NCBI GenBank assembly: GCA_947493005.1
Contig: CANLOY010000001.1
Coordinates: forward strand, 744,001 to 808,000
Source: an uncultured Roseivirga sp.
Lineage (GTDB): Bacteria > Bacteroidota > Bacteroidia > Cytophagales > Cyclobacteriaceae
Length of the DNA: 64,000 nt
Direction: 5' to 3'
Positions within the stretch are counted from its first letter, which is position 1; the number at the start of each line of letters is the position of its first letter. Under the pieces are notes generated by a model. That model did no database searches, was not told the origin of the DNA, and was given only the letters and a program-made list of their open reading frames with translations. Made by a program: the position numbers and the translations under genes. This document shows, one piece after another, positions 18,446 through 27,516 of the stretch.

Positions 18446-18479
18446 ACGACTCATCCTTAATATTCTACGATTCGGTAAG
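18446..18479 (+). promoter_or_regulatory. LytTR-like direct repeat, site C
   Basis: ACGACTCATC at 18446 and ACGATTCGGTAAG at 18467 start exactly 21 bp apart. The site ends 65 bp before the ATG at 18545. Confidence 0.65.
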
Positions 18480-18544
18480 ACATTTTTCTTACCACCTTTT
18501 CTGAAGTCTACATTTAGAGTATCAAAAACAGAAACCTCATTATT

Positions 18545-19189
18545 ATGAAAAAGATAGTTTTATTAATCGGATTATTAGTTGCTGGGTTCGCTTTACACGC
18601 TCAAGGTCAAGCAGCCTATATAAAAGCTATGTCTAAAGGTTTGCAAGCCATGGGCACTGCCCAGACAGTTGAAGAAATTCAGGCAGTTGCAAGCCAATTT
18701 GAAAGAATATCGGCTAAAGTAGAAAGCGAATGGCACCCTCATTACTATGCTGGTCTCAACTACATCAATATGTCAATGAGAGCCAAAGACATTGCAACTA
18801 AAGATAAATACACCAAACAGGCTCAAGCATTTATTGACAAAGCAATTGCCACAGATCCAAACAACTCTGAAATTGTAGCACTTCAAGGCTATAACTACAT
18901 GGCTCAATTAGCAGCGGACCCTGGAAACAGGGGACAAATGCTTTCAGGCAAGGCAATGAAGCAGTTCAGCATGGCTATTCAGCTAAATCCAGAAAATCCT
19001 CGCGCCAATGCACTAATGGCACAAATGCAATTTGGTATGGCACAGTTCTTCGGTTCACCAGTTGATAAGCCTTGTGCAATGGCTAAGAAGACAATCCCAA
19101 CATTTGACGCAGAAGAAAAAGGCAAAAGCTTTGACCCTACCTGGGGTAAAGAAATGGCTGAAAGCCTGATTTCTCAGTGCGAGAAATAA
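18545..19189 (+). CDS. Secreted helical (TPR-like) protein of unknown function
   Basis: The 214 residues begin with a signal peptide (MKKIVLLIGLLVAGFALHAQ). The rest is helical, with TPR-like pairs: HYYAGLNYINMSMRA, AQAFIDKAIATDPNNSEIVALQGYNYM and SMAIQLNPENPRANALMAQMQFG. Two cysteines (CAMAKK and the terminal SQCEK) could pair. It is probably a periplasmic or outer-membrane-associated scaffold protein. It has its own promoter with the site C repeat, so it likely belongs to the same regulon as the TonB receptor and the DUF2141-like gene. A weak hairpin (AAAGCCTG/CAGGCTTT, 19209-19232) follows. Confidence 0.75.
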   Translation: MKKIVLLIGLLVAGFALHAQGQAAYIKAMSKGLQAMGTAQTVEEIQAVASQFERISAKVESEWHPHYYAGLNYINMSMRAKDIATKDKYTKQAQAFIDKAIATDPNNSEIVALQGYNYMAQLAADPGNRGQMLSGKAMKQFSMAIQLNPENPRANALMAQMQFGMAQFFGSPVDKPCAMAKKTIPTFDAEEKGKSFDPTWGKEMAESLISQCEK

Positions 19190-19257
19190 TCAAGAAATAA
19201 ATCCCTTCAAAGCCTGTTAGTAAGCAGGCTTTACGCTACTCATTGATAAAGAAGAAA

Positions 19258-19941
19258 ATGGAAATGTTAGAAAAATTACTTATTGGTTCTCATGTATTAG
19301 CAGGCATTCTCTCATTATTAACGGGTTTAATAGCTGCATTTATAGGTAAAAAAGGAGGAAAGTTGCATAGACAAGTAGGTAAAGTCTTCTTCTGGTCCAT
19401 GTTCTGGGTATTCATAAGTGCGCTACTCATTATCAGCTTTGTCCGGTTTAGTGCATTCTTAATGGTAATAGCCGTTTTTAGTTTCTATATGGCTTTTTCA
19501 GGTTATCGCACTTTAAAGATCAAAAAGGCAATGAAAGTGGAAAAAATAGACTGGATAGCCGCCATAGTAACCGGAATATTTGGGCTTGGAATGATAGGTA
19601 TGGGTATTAACTACTTAACACCTTCAAGCTCTTCTTCTGCATTAGGTTACCTATGTCTGATTTTTGGATTCTTTACTACCCAAACTGCCATTAAAAGCAT
19701 CTATCAGTTTAGAAAACTGCATAAGGCAGACAAAATGTGGTGGTGGTTCGCTCATTTAGATGCCATGTCAGGAAGTCTTATTGCATCCATAACAGCCTTC
19801 TTAGTGCAAAATGGGAGGTTATTTGCCTTGTCATCAGATTACGGATGGGTGTTCTGGTTGTTACCTACAATTGTTGGCATTCCAATTATTACATACTGGA
19901 ATATAAAATATAGAAAGCAATTTCGTAGCCCCGTAGTTTAA
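19258..19941 (+). CDS. Six- to seven-helix membrane protein (DUF2306-like)
   Basis: About 227 mostly hydrophobic residues show seven possible transmembrane segments and the conserved-looking motif KKGGKLHRQVGKVFFWSM after the first helix. This G-K-LHR-x-G arrangement resembles DUF2306 proteins, whose function is unknown. A conserved His in WWWFAHLDAMSGS is also visible. The ATG at 19258 (or 19264) is preferred over a TTG at 19243. It lies 15 bp upstream of a second LytS/LytTR pair and may be part of that transcript. Confidence 0.65.
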   Translation: MEMLEKLLIGSHVLAGILSLLTGLIAAFIGKKGGKLHRQVGKVFFWSMFWVFISALLIISFVRFSAFLMVIAVFSFYMAFSGYRTLKIKKAMKVEKIDWIAAIVTGIFGLGMIGMGINYLTPSSSSSALGYLCLIFGFFTTQTAIKSIYQFRKLHKADKMWWWFAHLDAMSGSLIASITAFLVQNGRLFALSSDYGWVFWLLPTIVGIPIITYWNIKYRKQFRSPVV

Positions 19942-19956
19942 CTCTTATATTTAAAA

Positions 19957-20991
19957 ATGAAAACTCCCTCTCAAAAGCTAGTCTGGCGCACCGAATTGGT
20001 TCAGATACTTCTGATTTTCATTCTAGGGTGCTTCATGGTTTTTGTTTTTAACTCTGGACTATTAAATAGTTCATGGCCTATTATTAGAGTGTCTGCAATA
20101 TATTCAGGTTTCATGTGGCTGTTTTTCTGGAAAGGAAACCAATACTTAATCAATTTTTGGGACCAAAGAATTTCATGGCTTGAACAGCCGGGAAAACGCT
20201 TTGTTGTTGGTGTAATTACCGTAATAATTTATACTCCCTTGATACACATCCTGCTGAGCGAGGCATTTAGCCTGCTTCCAGGAGTCAAAATAGGCTGGGG
20301 AGGTAAAGATGTTATTTATTCAATTCTAATCACCTTTTTTATCACCTTTTTCATGTTCGCAAAAAGCTTCCTTGATAACTGGAGAGTTGCTGCCGTTGAC
20401 GCTGAAAGAATGAAACGCGAGCAGATGTCTACAAAATATGAGTCGCTCAAAAATCAGGTAAACCCTCATTTTCTTTTCAACAGCTTAAACGCACTCACAA
20501 ACTTGGTTTATGAAAACCAGGATATGGCTGCCGATTTCATCAGAAAACTTTCTAAAGTATACCGATATGTACTGGACAATCAGTCAAAAGAGGTGGTCAC
20601 TTTGGAAACCGAACTTGCCTTTGTAAAGTCGTACCTTTTTCTCCAAAAAATTCGCTTTGACGATAAGCTTAAGGTTAGTTTCGAAACTGAGGGGTATGAA
20701 CAAAAAATGATCCCTCCAATAGCCCTTCAAATGCTTTTCGAAAATGCAATCAAGCACAACACCATAGCAGAAGAAGAGCCTTTAACCATAGAGGTTTATG
20801 TTGAAAATGAGGAACGCTTAGTAATTAAAAATAACCTACAAAAGAAAAATATTCCGATCGAAGAATCCGCTGGAGTAGGCCTCAAAAACATCAAAGCTCG
20901 TTACGAATTTTTGAGTCAGGTACCAGTTGAAGTTCTGGAAACAGAAAACGAATTTATTGTTAAACTCCCTTTACTTTCTTTCTCATCATGA
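19957..20991 (+). CDS. LytS-type sensor histidine kinase (pair 2)
   Basis: This 344-residue kinase has four hydrophobic helices (about residues 15-34, 43-58, 82-102, 118-137). It continues with the His_kinase block YESLKNQVNPHFLFNSLNALTNL with phospho-acceptor His171, then a HATPase domain (LFENAIKHNTI; AGVGLKNIKARYEFL). It has no extracytoplasmic sensor domain, so it probably senses within the membrane. It overlaps the next gene by 4 bp. It is a paralogue of the kinase at 11207 with the same architecture and His position. Confidence 0.9.
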   Translation: MKTPSQKLVWRTELVQILLIFILGCFMVFVFNSGLLNSSWPIIRVSAIYSGFMWLFFWKGNQYLINFWDQRISWLEQPGKRFVVGVITVIIYTPLIHILLSEAFSLLPGVKIGWGGKDVIYSILITFFITFFMFAKSFLDNWRVAAVDAERMKREQMSTKYESLKNQVNPHFLFNSLNALTNLVYENQDMAADFIRKLSKVYRYVLDNQSKEVVTLETELAFVKSYLFLQKIRFDDKLKVSFETEGYEQKMIPPIALQMLFENAIKHNTIAEEEPLTIEVYVENEERLVIKNNLQKKNIPIEESAGVGLKNIKARYEFLSQVPVEVLETENEFIVKLPLLSFSS

Positions 20992-21746
20992 ACGTACTGA
21001 TAGTTGAAGATGAATCTATGGCCGCCAAAAGGCTGGTTACCCTATTGGAAAAGGTCAACCCCAATATCAATGTTCTGGCCAAGTTAGATTCTGTAAAAAG
21101 GGCTGTTAAATGGCTTTCCGAAAATGAAGCAGATTTACTCTTCTTCGACATTCAATTGGCAGATGGTTTGAGTTTTGAGATTCTGGAACAAATCCCGGTT
21201 TCATCTCCAATCATTTTTACCACAGCTTTTGATGAGTACGCCATTCAAGCATTCAAGTTAAATAGCATTGACTATCTGCTGAAACCTATTGACCCTGAAG
21301 AACTCGAGCGTGCACTAAAAAAGTATCAGGACAGGTTTGGCGCCCAAGAACAACCTCCAATGAATATGGCCTTGATTGAACAAGCCATGAAAATGATGAC
21401 TAAGAAGTTCAAGGAGCGATTTGTCGTTAAAATTGGTGAACATATCCATACCATTCCAACTGCCAATACTGCTTATTTCTTTAGTCAGGAAAAAGCTACT
21501 TACCTGCAAACCAGTGAAAAAAATAGATTTATTATTGATTATACACTCGAGCAGGTAGAACAACTTGTTGATCCTGAAAAGTTTTTCAGAATTAACAGGA
21601 AGTACCTTGTTTCTCTTGAAGCTGTAAATGATATAGTTACTTATTCCAATAGCAGGCTGCGTCTTGTACTCAAACATACGGATGATATGGATGCCATTGT
21701 AAGTAGAGATAAAGTTCAGGACTTTAAAAAATGGCTGGATCGTTGA
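20988..21746 (+). CDS. LytTR-family response regulator (pair 2)
   Basis: The 252 residues comprise a receiver (1-118) with acidic pair ED at 7-8, phospho-acceptor Asp54 in LLFFDIQLADG and LLKPID. A Met-rich linker leads to a LytTR domain (about 148-250) with TAYFFSQEKATYLQT and FFRINRKYLVSLEAV. It is coupled to the kinase upstream. Either this or the regulator at 12259 could bind the 21-bp-spaced repeats in the neighbourhood. Confidence 0.92.
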   Translation: MNVLIVEDESMAAKRLVTLLEKVNPNINVLAKLDSVKRAVKWLSENEADLLFFDIQLADGLSFEILEQIPVSSPIIFTTAFDEYAIQAFKLNSIDYLLKPIDPEELERALKKYQDRFGAQEQPPMNMALIEQAMKMMTKKFKERFVVKIGEHIHTIPTANTAYFFSQEKATYLQTSEKNRFIIDYTLEQVEQLVDPEKFFRINRKYLVSLEAVNDIVTYSNSRLRLVLKHTDDMDAIVSRDKVQDFKKWLDR

Positions 21747-21768
21747 GATACAAAACGTATCTTAACGT

Positions 21769-22512
21769 ATGCTTAAGTCAACTTGTATACTTCTTCTAAT
21801 AATCACAACAAGTCTTCATGCCCAACAACCAAAGGGCAAATGGTTATTGGCTTATGTCAAGGCTCTCCAGCCAATTTATACTATGGTAGAACAGGATGGA
21901 GAATACCAAATTGACGAAAGTGAACCTCAAGACTCATCTTTTCTTTACAATTCAGGATTAACGGTCATTGAGTTCGGAAAGGGCAATGTCGCAAAAAGCT
22001 ATTCATGGGGTGAAAAAGAAGATTGGACAGTAAGCGTAAAAAACAATACTATAGAGCTCTTTGGTAAGCGAGACACTCTTTACGGTAGTTTCAATAAAGA
22101 GCAGTTGATTGTAAGTTCGACACTAGATGATAGACCCACATTCTATCATTTTGAACCATTAAATAAAAAAAAGTTATCCACATTTTCCTTAGAAGAAAAA
22201 GAGTGGGCAGTTGATTTAGAAAACCATCATCTGGGCAATCAAATACTTATTTTTAGTAATAGCAAAAGCAAATCACAGATCGATGATGAACCCACAAAAA
22301 GTAAAGTTTATTTTACATATAAAATTGGAAACCTATGGGCAGTTGAATACGATTTTCAGCCAGACCCAGAACATGGATTTGAACAAGAGTTAGGAACAAT
22401 ATATTTTTACAAACCTAAAAAGGGAGTAATTACCGGAGTGTTTTACCCAATTACAGATGGAATTGACCAGCCTCAAAAACACTATTTGAAACTAATACCT
22501 CTTGATAAATAA
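21769..22512 (+). CDS. Secreted protein of unknown function
   Basis: The 247 residues begin with a signal peptide (MLKSTCILLLIITTSLHAQQ). The remainder has alternating short beta strands rich in aromatic and acidic residues, resembling lipocalin-like or META-like domains, but no family motif is recognised. It follows the LytTR gene by 22 bp, so it may be the last gene of that transcript. No homologue can be named from sequence alone. Confidence 0.65.
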   Translation: MLKSTCILLLIITTSLHAQQPKGKWLLAYVKALQPIYTMVEQDGEYQIDESEPQDSSFLYNSGLTVIEFGKGNVAKSYSWGEKEDWTVSVKNNTIELFGKRDTLYGSFNKEQLIVSSTLDDRPTFYHFEPLNKKKLSTFSLEEKEWAVDLENHHLGNQILIFSNSKSKSQIDDEPTKSKVYFTYKIGNLWAVEYDFQPDPEHGFEQELGTIYFYKPKKGVITGVFYPITDGIDQPQKHYLKLIPLDK

Positions 22513-22519
22513 GGGCTAA

Positions 22520-22918
22520 CTATTGCTTATCCGTAATACCATTTCCCGACCATTTATGAACCATCTCTTTGAGCGCATTCAAGTCAATGGGCTTAGGCAA
22601 AAAATCATTCATGCCCGCTTTTAAGCATTCTTCTTTATTATCCCTGAAAGCGTTTGCAGTCAGTGCTACAATAACCAGTTCATTATTCTCGCCAAGATAT
22701 TCTCTAATTTCCCGGGTAGCCTGGATACCATCTTTATAAGGCATCTGAACATCCATCAGCACAAGGTTGTAGGTATTACTTTTTACCATTTCAAGAGCCT
22801 CGTTTCCATCCTTAGCCAAATCGGCCCTTATCCCCATTAGAGCCAACATTTTGGAAATCACTACCTGATTGACCTTGTTATCTTCTGCTATCAACACTTT
22901 GAACTCGCTTAACTCCAT
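22520..22918 (-). CDS. Single-domain response regulator (CheY-like receiver)
   Basis: This 132-residue receiver has no output domain. The acidic pair ED is at residues 12-13, phospho-acceptor Asp56 in LVLMDVQMPYKDG, the switch Thr in ALTAN, and the Lys in LPKPI. The sequence is of the type usually found at the C-terminus of hybrid histidine kinases, so it probably acts as a phosphate shuttle or sink in a phosphorelay. No kinase is adjacent. The nearest candidate is the hybrid kinase with an HPt-like domain at 31534-33423 (inference only). It converges with the secreted-protein gene, 7 bp apart. Confidence 0.88.
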   Translation of the reverse strand: MELSEFKVLIAEDNKVNQVVISKMLALMGIRADLAKDGNEALEMVKSNTYNLVLMDVQMPYKDGIQATREIREYLGENNELVIVALTANAFRDNKEECLKAGMNDFLPKPIDLNALKEMVHKWSGNGITDKQ

Positions 22919-23095
22919 TGAATCCTTCTTTTTGATGTACTACCACTAACTTCTACCAGAGTTATGAAGTGGAAACACAAAGTCCAAACATTTAAGCTTG
23001 CCTTACTCCCTTACTTCACTACATTCAGAAATCTGCATTAGAAGTTAACAGATTAATCGCTCTTTTAAAAACAAGCAAGTAAACGCGCTGGACAC

Positions 23096-23129
23096 AAAAA
23101 AGCCCGAGAAGCAAGTGTCTCAGGCTTTT
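23096..23129 (-). terminator. Rho-independent terminator of the M1 peptidase gene
   Basis: AAAAGCCCGAGA (23098-23109) pairs with TCTCAGGCTTTT (23118-23129) with one G-U. The A-run gives a U-run on the minus-strand transcript. Confidence 0.82.
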
Positions 23130-23156
23130 AATATTTAGTGTTATCTTTCTAATCCA

Positions 23157-25499
23157 TCAGTTGCTTCCAGTCTGGCCAGCTCTCTGCATTGGGTTAGAAC
23201 CTGAAGACTGACCTCTCGCAGAAGTTCCTCTGCTTTTAAACAACTCAAACCTCGTAGGCTTGTTGTTTCTTGGGAAGTAGTTGTTTTCTTCATTAGTATC
23301 AGCGGTCTCCCTATCTGGATCAAGTCTGATCTGAACAACTTCCTTATCCTTCATGAAAGCTTTTGTTACCTTCTCTTCATTCTTTCTCCAGATATATGCC
23401 GGAATTCTATCCACTTCCTTGGTTCCGTCAGCAAATGTCCACTCAATAATAATTGGCATTACGAGGCCTCCAACATTAGAAAAATCAATCTCATAGAAGT
23501 TCTTTCCTCCTCCAAGCATGGCACGCTCCTGAGGCGTCAAAGAAGCATCAAATCTTTGGTAGGCCTGTCTGGCTCGATCTGTTACTTCAAACTGATCGTA
23601 AGAGTAGTAGAAATCCTGAAGTCTTTCATCTTCTTCAACATAGAACTTCTTTCCTTCAGCTCTGTTTCTATCAGCTGCTAGTGAACTCTGCGTAGCCTTT
23701 GCACTGGCACTCAAAATAGGGTTCTCAATTTCAGGGTTTTTAGTACTCAACTGATACCACTTCACATCATCAATAGAAATGTCTACGTTATCGATTGTAA
23801 AATACCAACCCTTAATAAACCAGTCAATATCAACCGCAGAAGCATCTTCGAGGGTTCTGAATAAATCATCAGGAGTAGGGTGCTTAAATGCCCACCTTTT
23901 AGCATACTCTTTGAAGGCAAAGTCAAACAACTCACGACCCATGATCGTTTCACGAAGAATATTTAAACCAGTTGCCGCTTTTGCGTAAGCATTGTTTCCA
24001 AAACCAATGATATTCTCAGAGTTTGTCATAATTGGCTCCAACTGATTCTTAGGCAAAGCCATGTAAGGAGCAATTTTATGAGCAGGGCCTCTTCTGTGAG
24101 GATAGTTAGGGTCAAACTCTTGTTCAGTCAGGTATTGAACAAAAGTGTTAAGTCCTTCATCCATCCAGGTCCACTGACGTTCATCAGAGTTTACAATCAT
24201 AGGGAAGAAGTTATGCCCCACTTCATGAATAATTACACCAATAGCTCCATACTTAGTAGATTCAGCGTATGATCCGTCTGGCAAAGTTCTACCATAGTTG
24301 AAACAGATCATTGGGTATTCCATACCGTTAGATGCTTCAACAGAAATAGCAACAGGATATGGGTAAGGTATGGTAAACTTTGAATACGTTTTTAAAGTAT
24401 GAGCTACTGCTTTTGTAGAGTACCGCTCATATATGCCATAAGCTTCCTTAGCATAGTAAGACATTGCCATTGGGTGGTCAGATCTACCTTCAATGTCAAC
24501 AGCCATCGCATCCCAGACAAACTTTCTGGAAGATGTCCAGGCAAAATCCCTTACATTTTCTGCTTTATAGTGCCATGTTTTAGTTCCTGAAGCTTTGCTC
24601 TTTTCATTTTCTTTTGCCTCATCAAGTGTTACAATTTTGACTGGCTCAACAAATTCCTTTTGTGCCTGATTCCAACGTTTCATTTGTTCTGATGTTAAAA
24701 TCGACTTGGCATTACTCAAAACACCTGTTGATCCTACCACGTGATCTGCCGGAACCGTCATCTTCACATCGTAGTCACCAAAAGTTAGAGCGAACTCTCC
24801 TCTTCCTGTAAACTGTTTGTTGTTCCAGCCCTGGAAATCAGAATACACAGCCATTCTTGGAAACCAGCCTGTGACAGTATAGATATAGTTTCCATCTTCA
24901 GGAAAATACTCATGACCACCACGTGCGCCAGAAATTGCTCTAGGTGTAGTATTGTACCACCACTTAATATTGAAAACAATCTTTGCACCAGGTTTCAACG
25001 TTTGTTTAAGGTCAATACGCATCATCGTTTGATTGATGGTGTATTTCATGTTTGCCCCTTTAGCATCTTTTACCTCCATTATATGGAAGCCCCAATCGTT
25101 GTCATGTCCATCTAGTGCATCCAGTTGGCCATAAGACATTCTTGGTCTAATGCTACTTGGGTCAAATTTGTAAGAATCATTTTCAGGGTTACGTACATTC
25201 TCGTCCAGTGCAATCCACAAGTAATCCAATGGGTCTGGAGAATTGTTGTAATAAGTTATCGTTTCTGCTCCTGTGATTCTTTGATTCTCATCGTCAAGAG
25301 TAGCTTCAATTTTATAATCTGCTTTTTGTTGCCAGTATTGTGGACCTGGAGCTCCTGAGGCTGTTCTATAAACACTCGGGTCTCTCAACATACGCTCCAT
25401 TTGTTCAAAGCGCTTACCATGGTTGCTATTGACCACTTGAGCAAAAGCACTAGCCCCTGTAAAGGTCAGTACCATTGTTATAAGCCAAAGTCTTTTCAT
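23157..25499 (-). CDS. M1-family metallopeptidase (gluzincin)
   Basis: This exported zinc aminopeptidase-like protein has 780 residues. A signal peptide ends near ASAFAQ (residue 21). An N-terminal beta domain follows (about 50-300: YKIEATLDDENQRITGAETITYYNNS). The catalytic domain has HEVGHNFFP near residue 424 and the third zinc ligand Glu in WMDEGLNTFVQ. The GxMEN exopeptidase loop appears as NGMEYP, so Glu is kept but the terminal Asn is not. The Ser/Arg-rich C-terminus (KSRGTSARGQSSGSN) has no sorting domain. It is co-oriented with the HupE-like gene 17 bp upstream. Confidence 0.9.
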   Translation of the reverse strand: MKRLWLITMVLTFTGASAFAQVVNSNHGKRFEQMERMLRDPSVYRTASGAPGPQYWQQKADYKIEATLDDENQRITGAETITYYNNSPDPLDYLWIALDENVRNPENDSYKFDPSSIRPRMSYGQLDALDGHDNDWGFHIMEVKDAKGANMKYTINQTMMRIDLKQTLKPGAKIVFNIKWWYNTTPRAISGARGGHEYFPEDGNYIYTVTGWFPRMAVYSDFQGWNNKQFTGRGEFALTFGDYDVKMTVPADHVVGSTGVLSNAKSILTSEQMKRWNQAQKEFVEPVKIVTLDEAKENEKSKASGTKTWHYKAENVRDFAWTSSRKFVWDAMAVDIEGRSDHPMAMSYYAKEAYGIYERYSTKAVAHTLKTYSKFTIPYPYPVAISVEASNGMEYPMICFNYGRTLPDGSYAESTKYGAIGVIIHEVGHNFFPMIVNSDERQWTWMDEGLNTFVQYLTEQEFDPNYPHRRGPAHKIAPYMALPKNQLEPIMTNSENIIGFGNNAYAKAATGLNILRETIMGRELFDFAFKEYAKRWAFKHPTPDDLFRTLEDASAVDIDWFIKGWYFTIDNVDISIDDVKWYQLSTKNPEIENPILSASAKATQSSLAADRNRAEGKKFYVEEDERLQDFYYSYDQFEVTDRARQAYQRFDASLTPQERAMLGGGKNFYEIDFSNVGGLVMPIIIEWTFADGTKEVDRIPAYIWRKNEEKVTKAFMKDKEVVQIRLDPDRETADTNEENNYFPRNNKPTRFELFKSRGTSARGQSSGSNPMQRAGQTGSN

Positions 25500-25516
25500 T
25501 GTTTATCTATTTTAGT

Positions 25517-26101
25517 TTACCAAAATTTTGTTTCTAGCATTAACGTAATGGCTATTCCTGCCACTGCCGATGATATGATCAGATTCCAATCTCTTCGAGC
25601 CACATTAAAGAGATTCACAAAGACAAATGATATGATCATAAAAAATACCACTATTAGTATTTGACCTAATTCGAGTCCAAGGTTAAACGCTAAAAGTGGT
25701 GTAACAATACTGTCTTCTTTACCCAATATGCTCTTCAGGTAATTTGAAAAACCTAAGCCGTGTATAAGCCCAAAAAACAAGGCGAAGAAGTAATTTGTAT
25801 TCAGGTTTGTTGGTGTTAATGCACTTTGTTTCCTCAATAAATTGGAAAAAGCTGTGATGAAGATTGTTGCCGTTATTAAAAATTCAACTACATCCATTCT
25901 CACATTGACCAACTCTAACGTACTTAATGCAAGGGTTATAGAATGACCAATGGTAAAAGCCGTCACCAAAATCAGCACCTTCTTCCAATCCTGAAGTAAA
26001 TAGATTGCGCACAAGGCAATCACAAATAAAATGTGATCATATGCCTGCCAATCCAGTATGTGCTCTCTGCCTATTTCAAAATAAATGCCAAATTGGCTCA
26101 T
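25517..26101 (-). CDS. HupE/UreJ-type membrane protein
   Basis: The 194-residue protein has about five to six transmembrane helices. The motifs GREHILDWQAYDHILFVIALC, FTIGHSITLALSTLELV and FGLIHGLGFSNYL give the conserved His pattern of the HupE/UreJ_2 family, associated with nickel or hydrogenase accessory transport. In Bacteroidota it often stands alone as here, so the metal link is uncertain. It is probably the first gene of a transcript with the M1 peptidase. It is divergent from the DUF6702-like gene. Confidence 0.82.
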   Translation of the reverse strand: MSQFGIYFEIGREHILDWQAYDHILFVIALCAIYLLQDWKKVLILVTAFTIGHSITLALSTLELVNVRMDVVEFLITATIFITAFSNLLRKQSALTPTNLNTNYFFALFFGLIHGLGFSNYLKSILGKEDSIVTPLLAFNLGLELGQILIVVFFMIISFVFVNLFNVARRDWNLIISSAVAGIAITLMLETKFW

Positions 26102-26127
26102 GTCGAGGTTTTAATTAGGGCCTGATG

Positions 26128-26161
26128 TTTGTAAGGAATGCAATAATAAAGGTTAATTTTG
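26128..26161 (+). promoter_or_regulatory. Promoter of the DUF6702-like gene
   Basis: TTTG at 26128-26131 and TAATTTTG at 26154-26161 are separated by 22 bp, close to the Bacteroidota -33/-7 consensus. The ATG at 26186 lies about 19-20 nt after the predicted transcription start. Confidence 0.55.
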
Positions 26162-26185
26162 AATACCCCTATAAAACTTAAAGGC

Positions 26186-26680
26186 ATGAGGCTAAACCTT
26201 ATTTATTCGGTTTTATTCAGTGCTTATCTGCTTTGGCACCCTTTTCATGTTAGTGTTACAGATATTGAACATGATGCTGAGGGCAAATCTGTTCAGGTAA
26301 GTCATCGAATTTTTGTGGACGATCTGGAAACGGGTCTTAAGCAATATCACAAACTGGAAAGGGTGGATACTTACAAGCCTGAAAACCCTGTGCTTCTTGA
26401 CAGTCTTATCGGTGCTTATATCGAAAATAGAGTCTTTTTTAACATCAATGGTTCCCCTAAATCATTCAACTATCTTGGCTCAGAACTAGAAGGGGATGCA
26501 CGCTGGTGCTATTATGAAGTAAGTGGAATAGATGATGTTACAGAAGCAGAAGTTACCAATGTGGTATTAATGGATACTTTTGAAGATCAACAGAACATTG
26601 TACACTTTAAGTCAAAGGGCAAGCTGAAAAGTTATAAACTCGATAAAGACAAAAAATCCATCACCTTCAAGTTCGACTAG
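26186..26680 (+). CDS. DUF6702-like exported protein
   Basis: The 164-residue protein starts with a hydrophobic signal segment (MRLNLIYSVLFSAYLLWHPFHVS). A beta-rich domain (HPFHVSVTDIEHDAEGKSVQVSHRIFVDDLE, then CYYEVSGIDD) follows that matches the family often found next to HupE-like and M1 peptidase genes in Bacteroidota. The function is unknown. The ATG at 26186 is preferred to a TTG at 26159, which lies inside the -7 box. The stop TAG shares a base with the following GTG start. Confidence 0.72.
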   Translation: MRLNLIYSVLFSAYLLWHPFHVSVTDIEHDAEGKSVQVSHRIFVDDLETGLKQYHKLERVDTYKPENPVLLDSLIGAYIENRVFFNINGSPKSFNYLGSELEGDARWCYYEVSGIDDVTEAEVTNVVLMDTFEDQQNIVHFKSKGKLKSYKLDKDKKSITFKFD

Positions 26681-27516
26681 TGAAACCCATCTATCCATTA
26701 ATTCCACTCCTTCTCATACTCGTATCATGCGAGTTTGACAACAAGAAAGAGGCTTTTAAAGAAGATGACAGCATTGAAGCCATTAAGCAGTTTGTAGAAT
26801 ACAAAATAGAGGTGATTAATGAAAAGTATGGACCATGTCTTACTGATAGCCTGGCTAGTCAGTGTATTGACTTTAGTATTGAATACCCTGTGATTACAGG
26901 GAGGTTATCAAATAATGTTGTTCAAACAATCAATGAGAATATTAAGGAAAATATCTTTGATTATGCCTTTATCTCAGACAAACCCGAAAGCTTCGAGTCG
27001 CTGATAAGAGAAATGTCCTTAGAGTATTCCGAAATCTTAAATGATGTCGATGACTATAAGACTTCCTGGTCACTGGAAATAAATTCAGATATCATTTATC
27101 AGGATTCTGCATTTATAAGTATTGCCTCCACAGTTTATTCATATACAGGAGGTGCACACCCCAATTCCTATCAGGTTTACAAAAGTTACGACCTTTCAAC
27201 AGGGGCTCCTATAGGTCTTTCAGACATTTTAAAGGCTGGTTATGAAAACGCTTTGAATCAAGCTGGTGAAATTGAGTTTCGAATGTTAAAAGAAGTTCCA
27301 CCTTCTATACCGTTGAGGGAAAAAGGTTTCTTTTTTGAAAACGGTAAGTTTCTTTTGAATGAGAATTTCGCAATCATAAATAAGAGTTTGGTTTTTTACT
27401 ACAACCCTTATGAAATAGCTCCGTATTCCAATGGCCCTACAGAATTGGAGTTAAAACTAACAGATTACGTTAACTGGATAAGTGATACCGGAGTACTTCA
27501 TGACCTCAAGAACTAG
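26680..27516 (+). CDS. DUF3298 (RsiV-like) lipoprotein
   Basis: The 278-residue lipoprotein has a lipobox LVSC with acylated Cys17 after a short hydrophobic signal. The C-terminal half carries the DUF3298 pattern YSYTGGAHPNSYQVYKSYDLSTGAPIGLSDIL...FYYNPYEIAPYSNGP, as in RsiV-type lysozyme-binding anti-sigma factors and many standalone periplasmic proteins. No cytoplasmic anti-sigma part is present. The start is GTG, overlapping the previous stop by one base; the signal sequence supports it. The 3' end overlaps the YceI gene. Confidence 0.8.
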   Translation: MKPIYPLIPLLLILVSCEFDNKKEAFKEDDSIEAIKQFVEYKIEVINEKYGPCLTDSLASQCIDFSIEYPVITGRLSNNVVQTINENIKENIFDYAFISDKPESFESLIREMSLEYSEILNDVDDYKTSWSLEINSDIIYQDSAFISIASTVYSYTGGAHPNSYQVYKSYDLSTGAPIGLSDILKAGYENALNQAGEIEFRMLKEVPPSIPLREKGFFFENGKFLLNENFAIINKSLVFYYNPYEIAPYSNGPTELELKLTDYVNWISDTGVLHDLKN

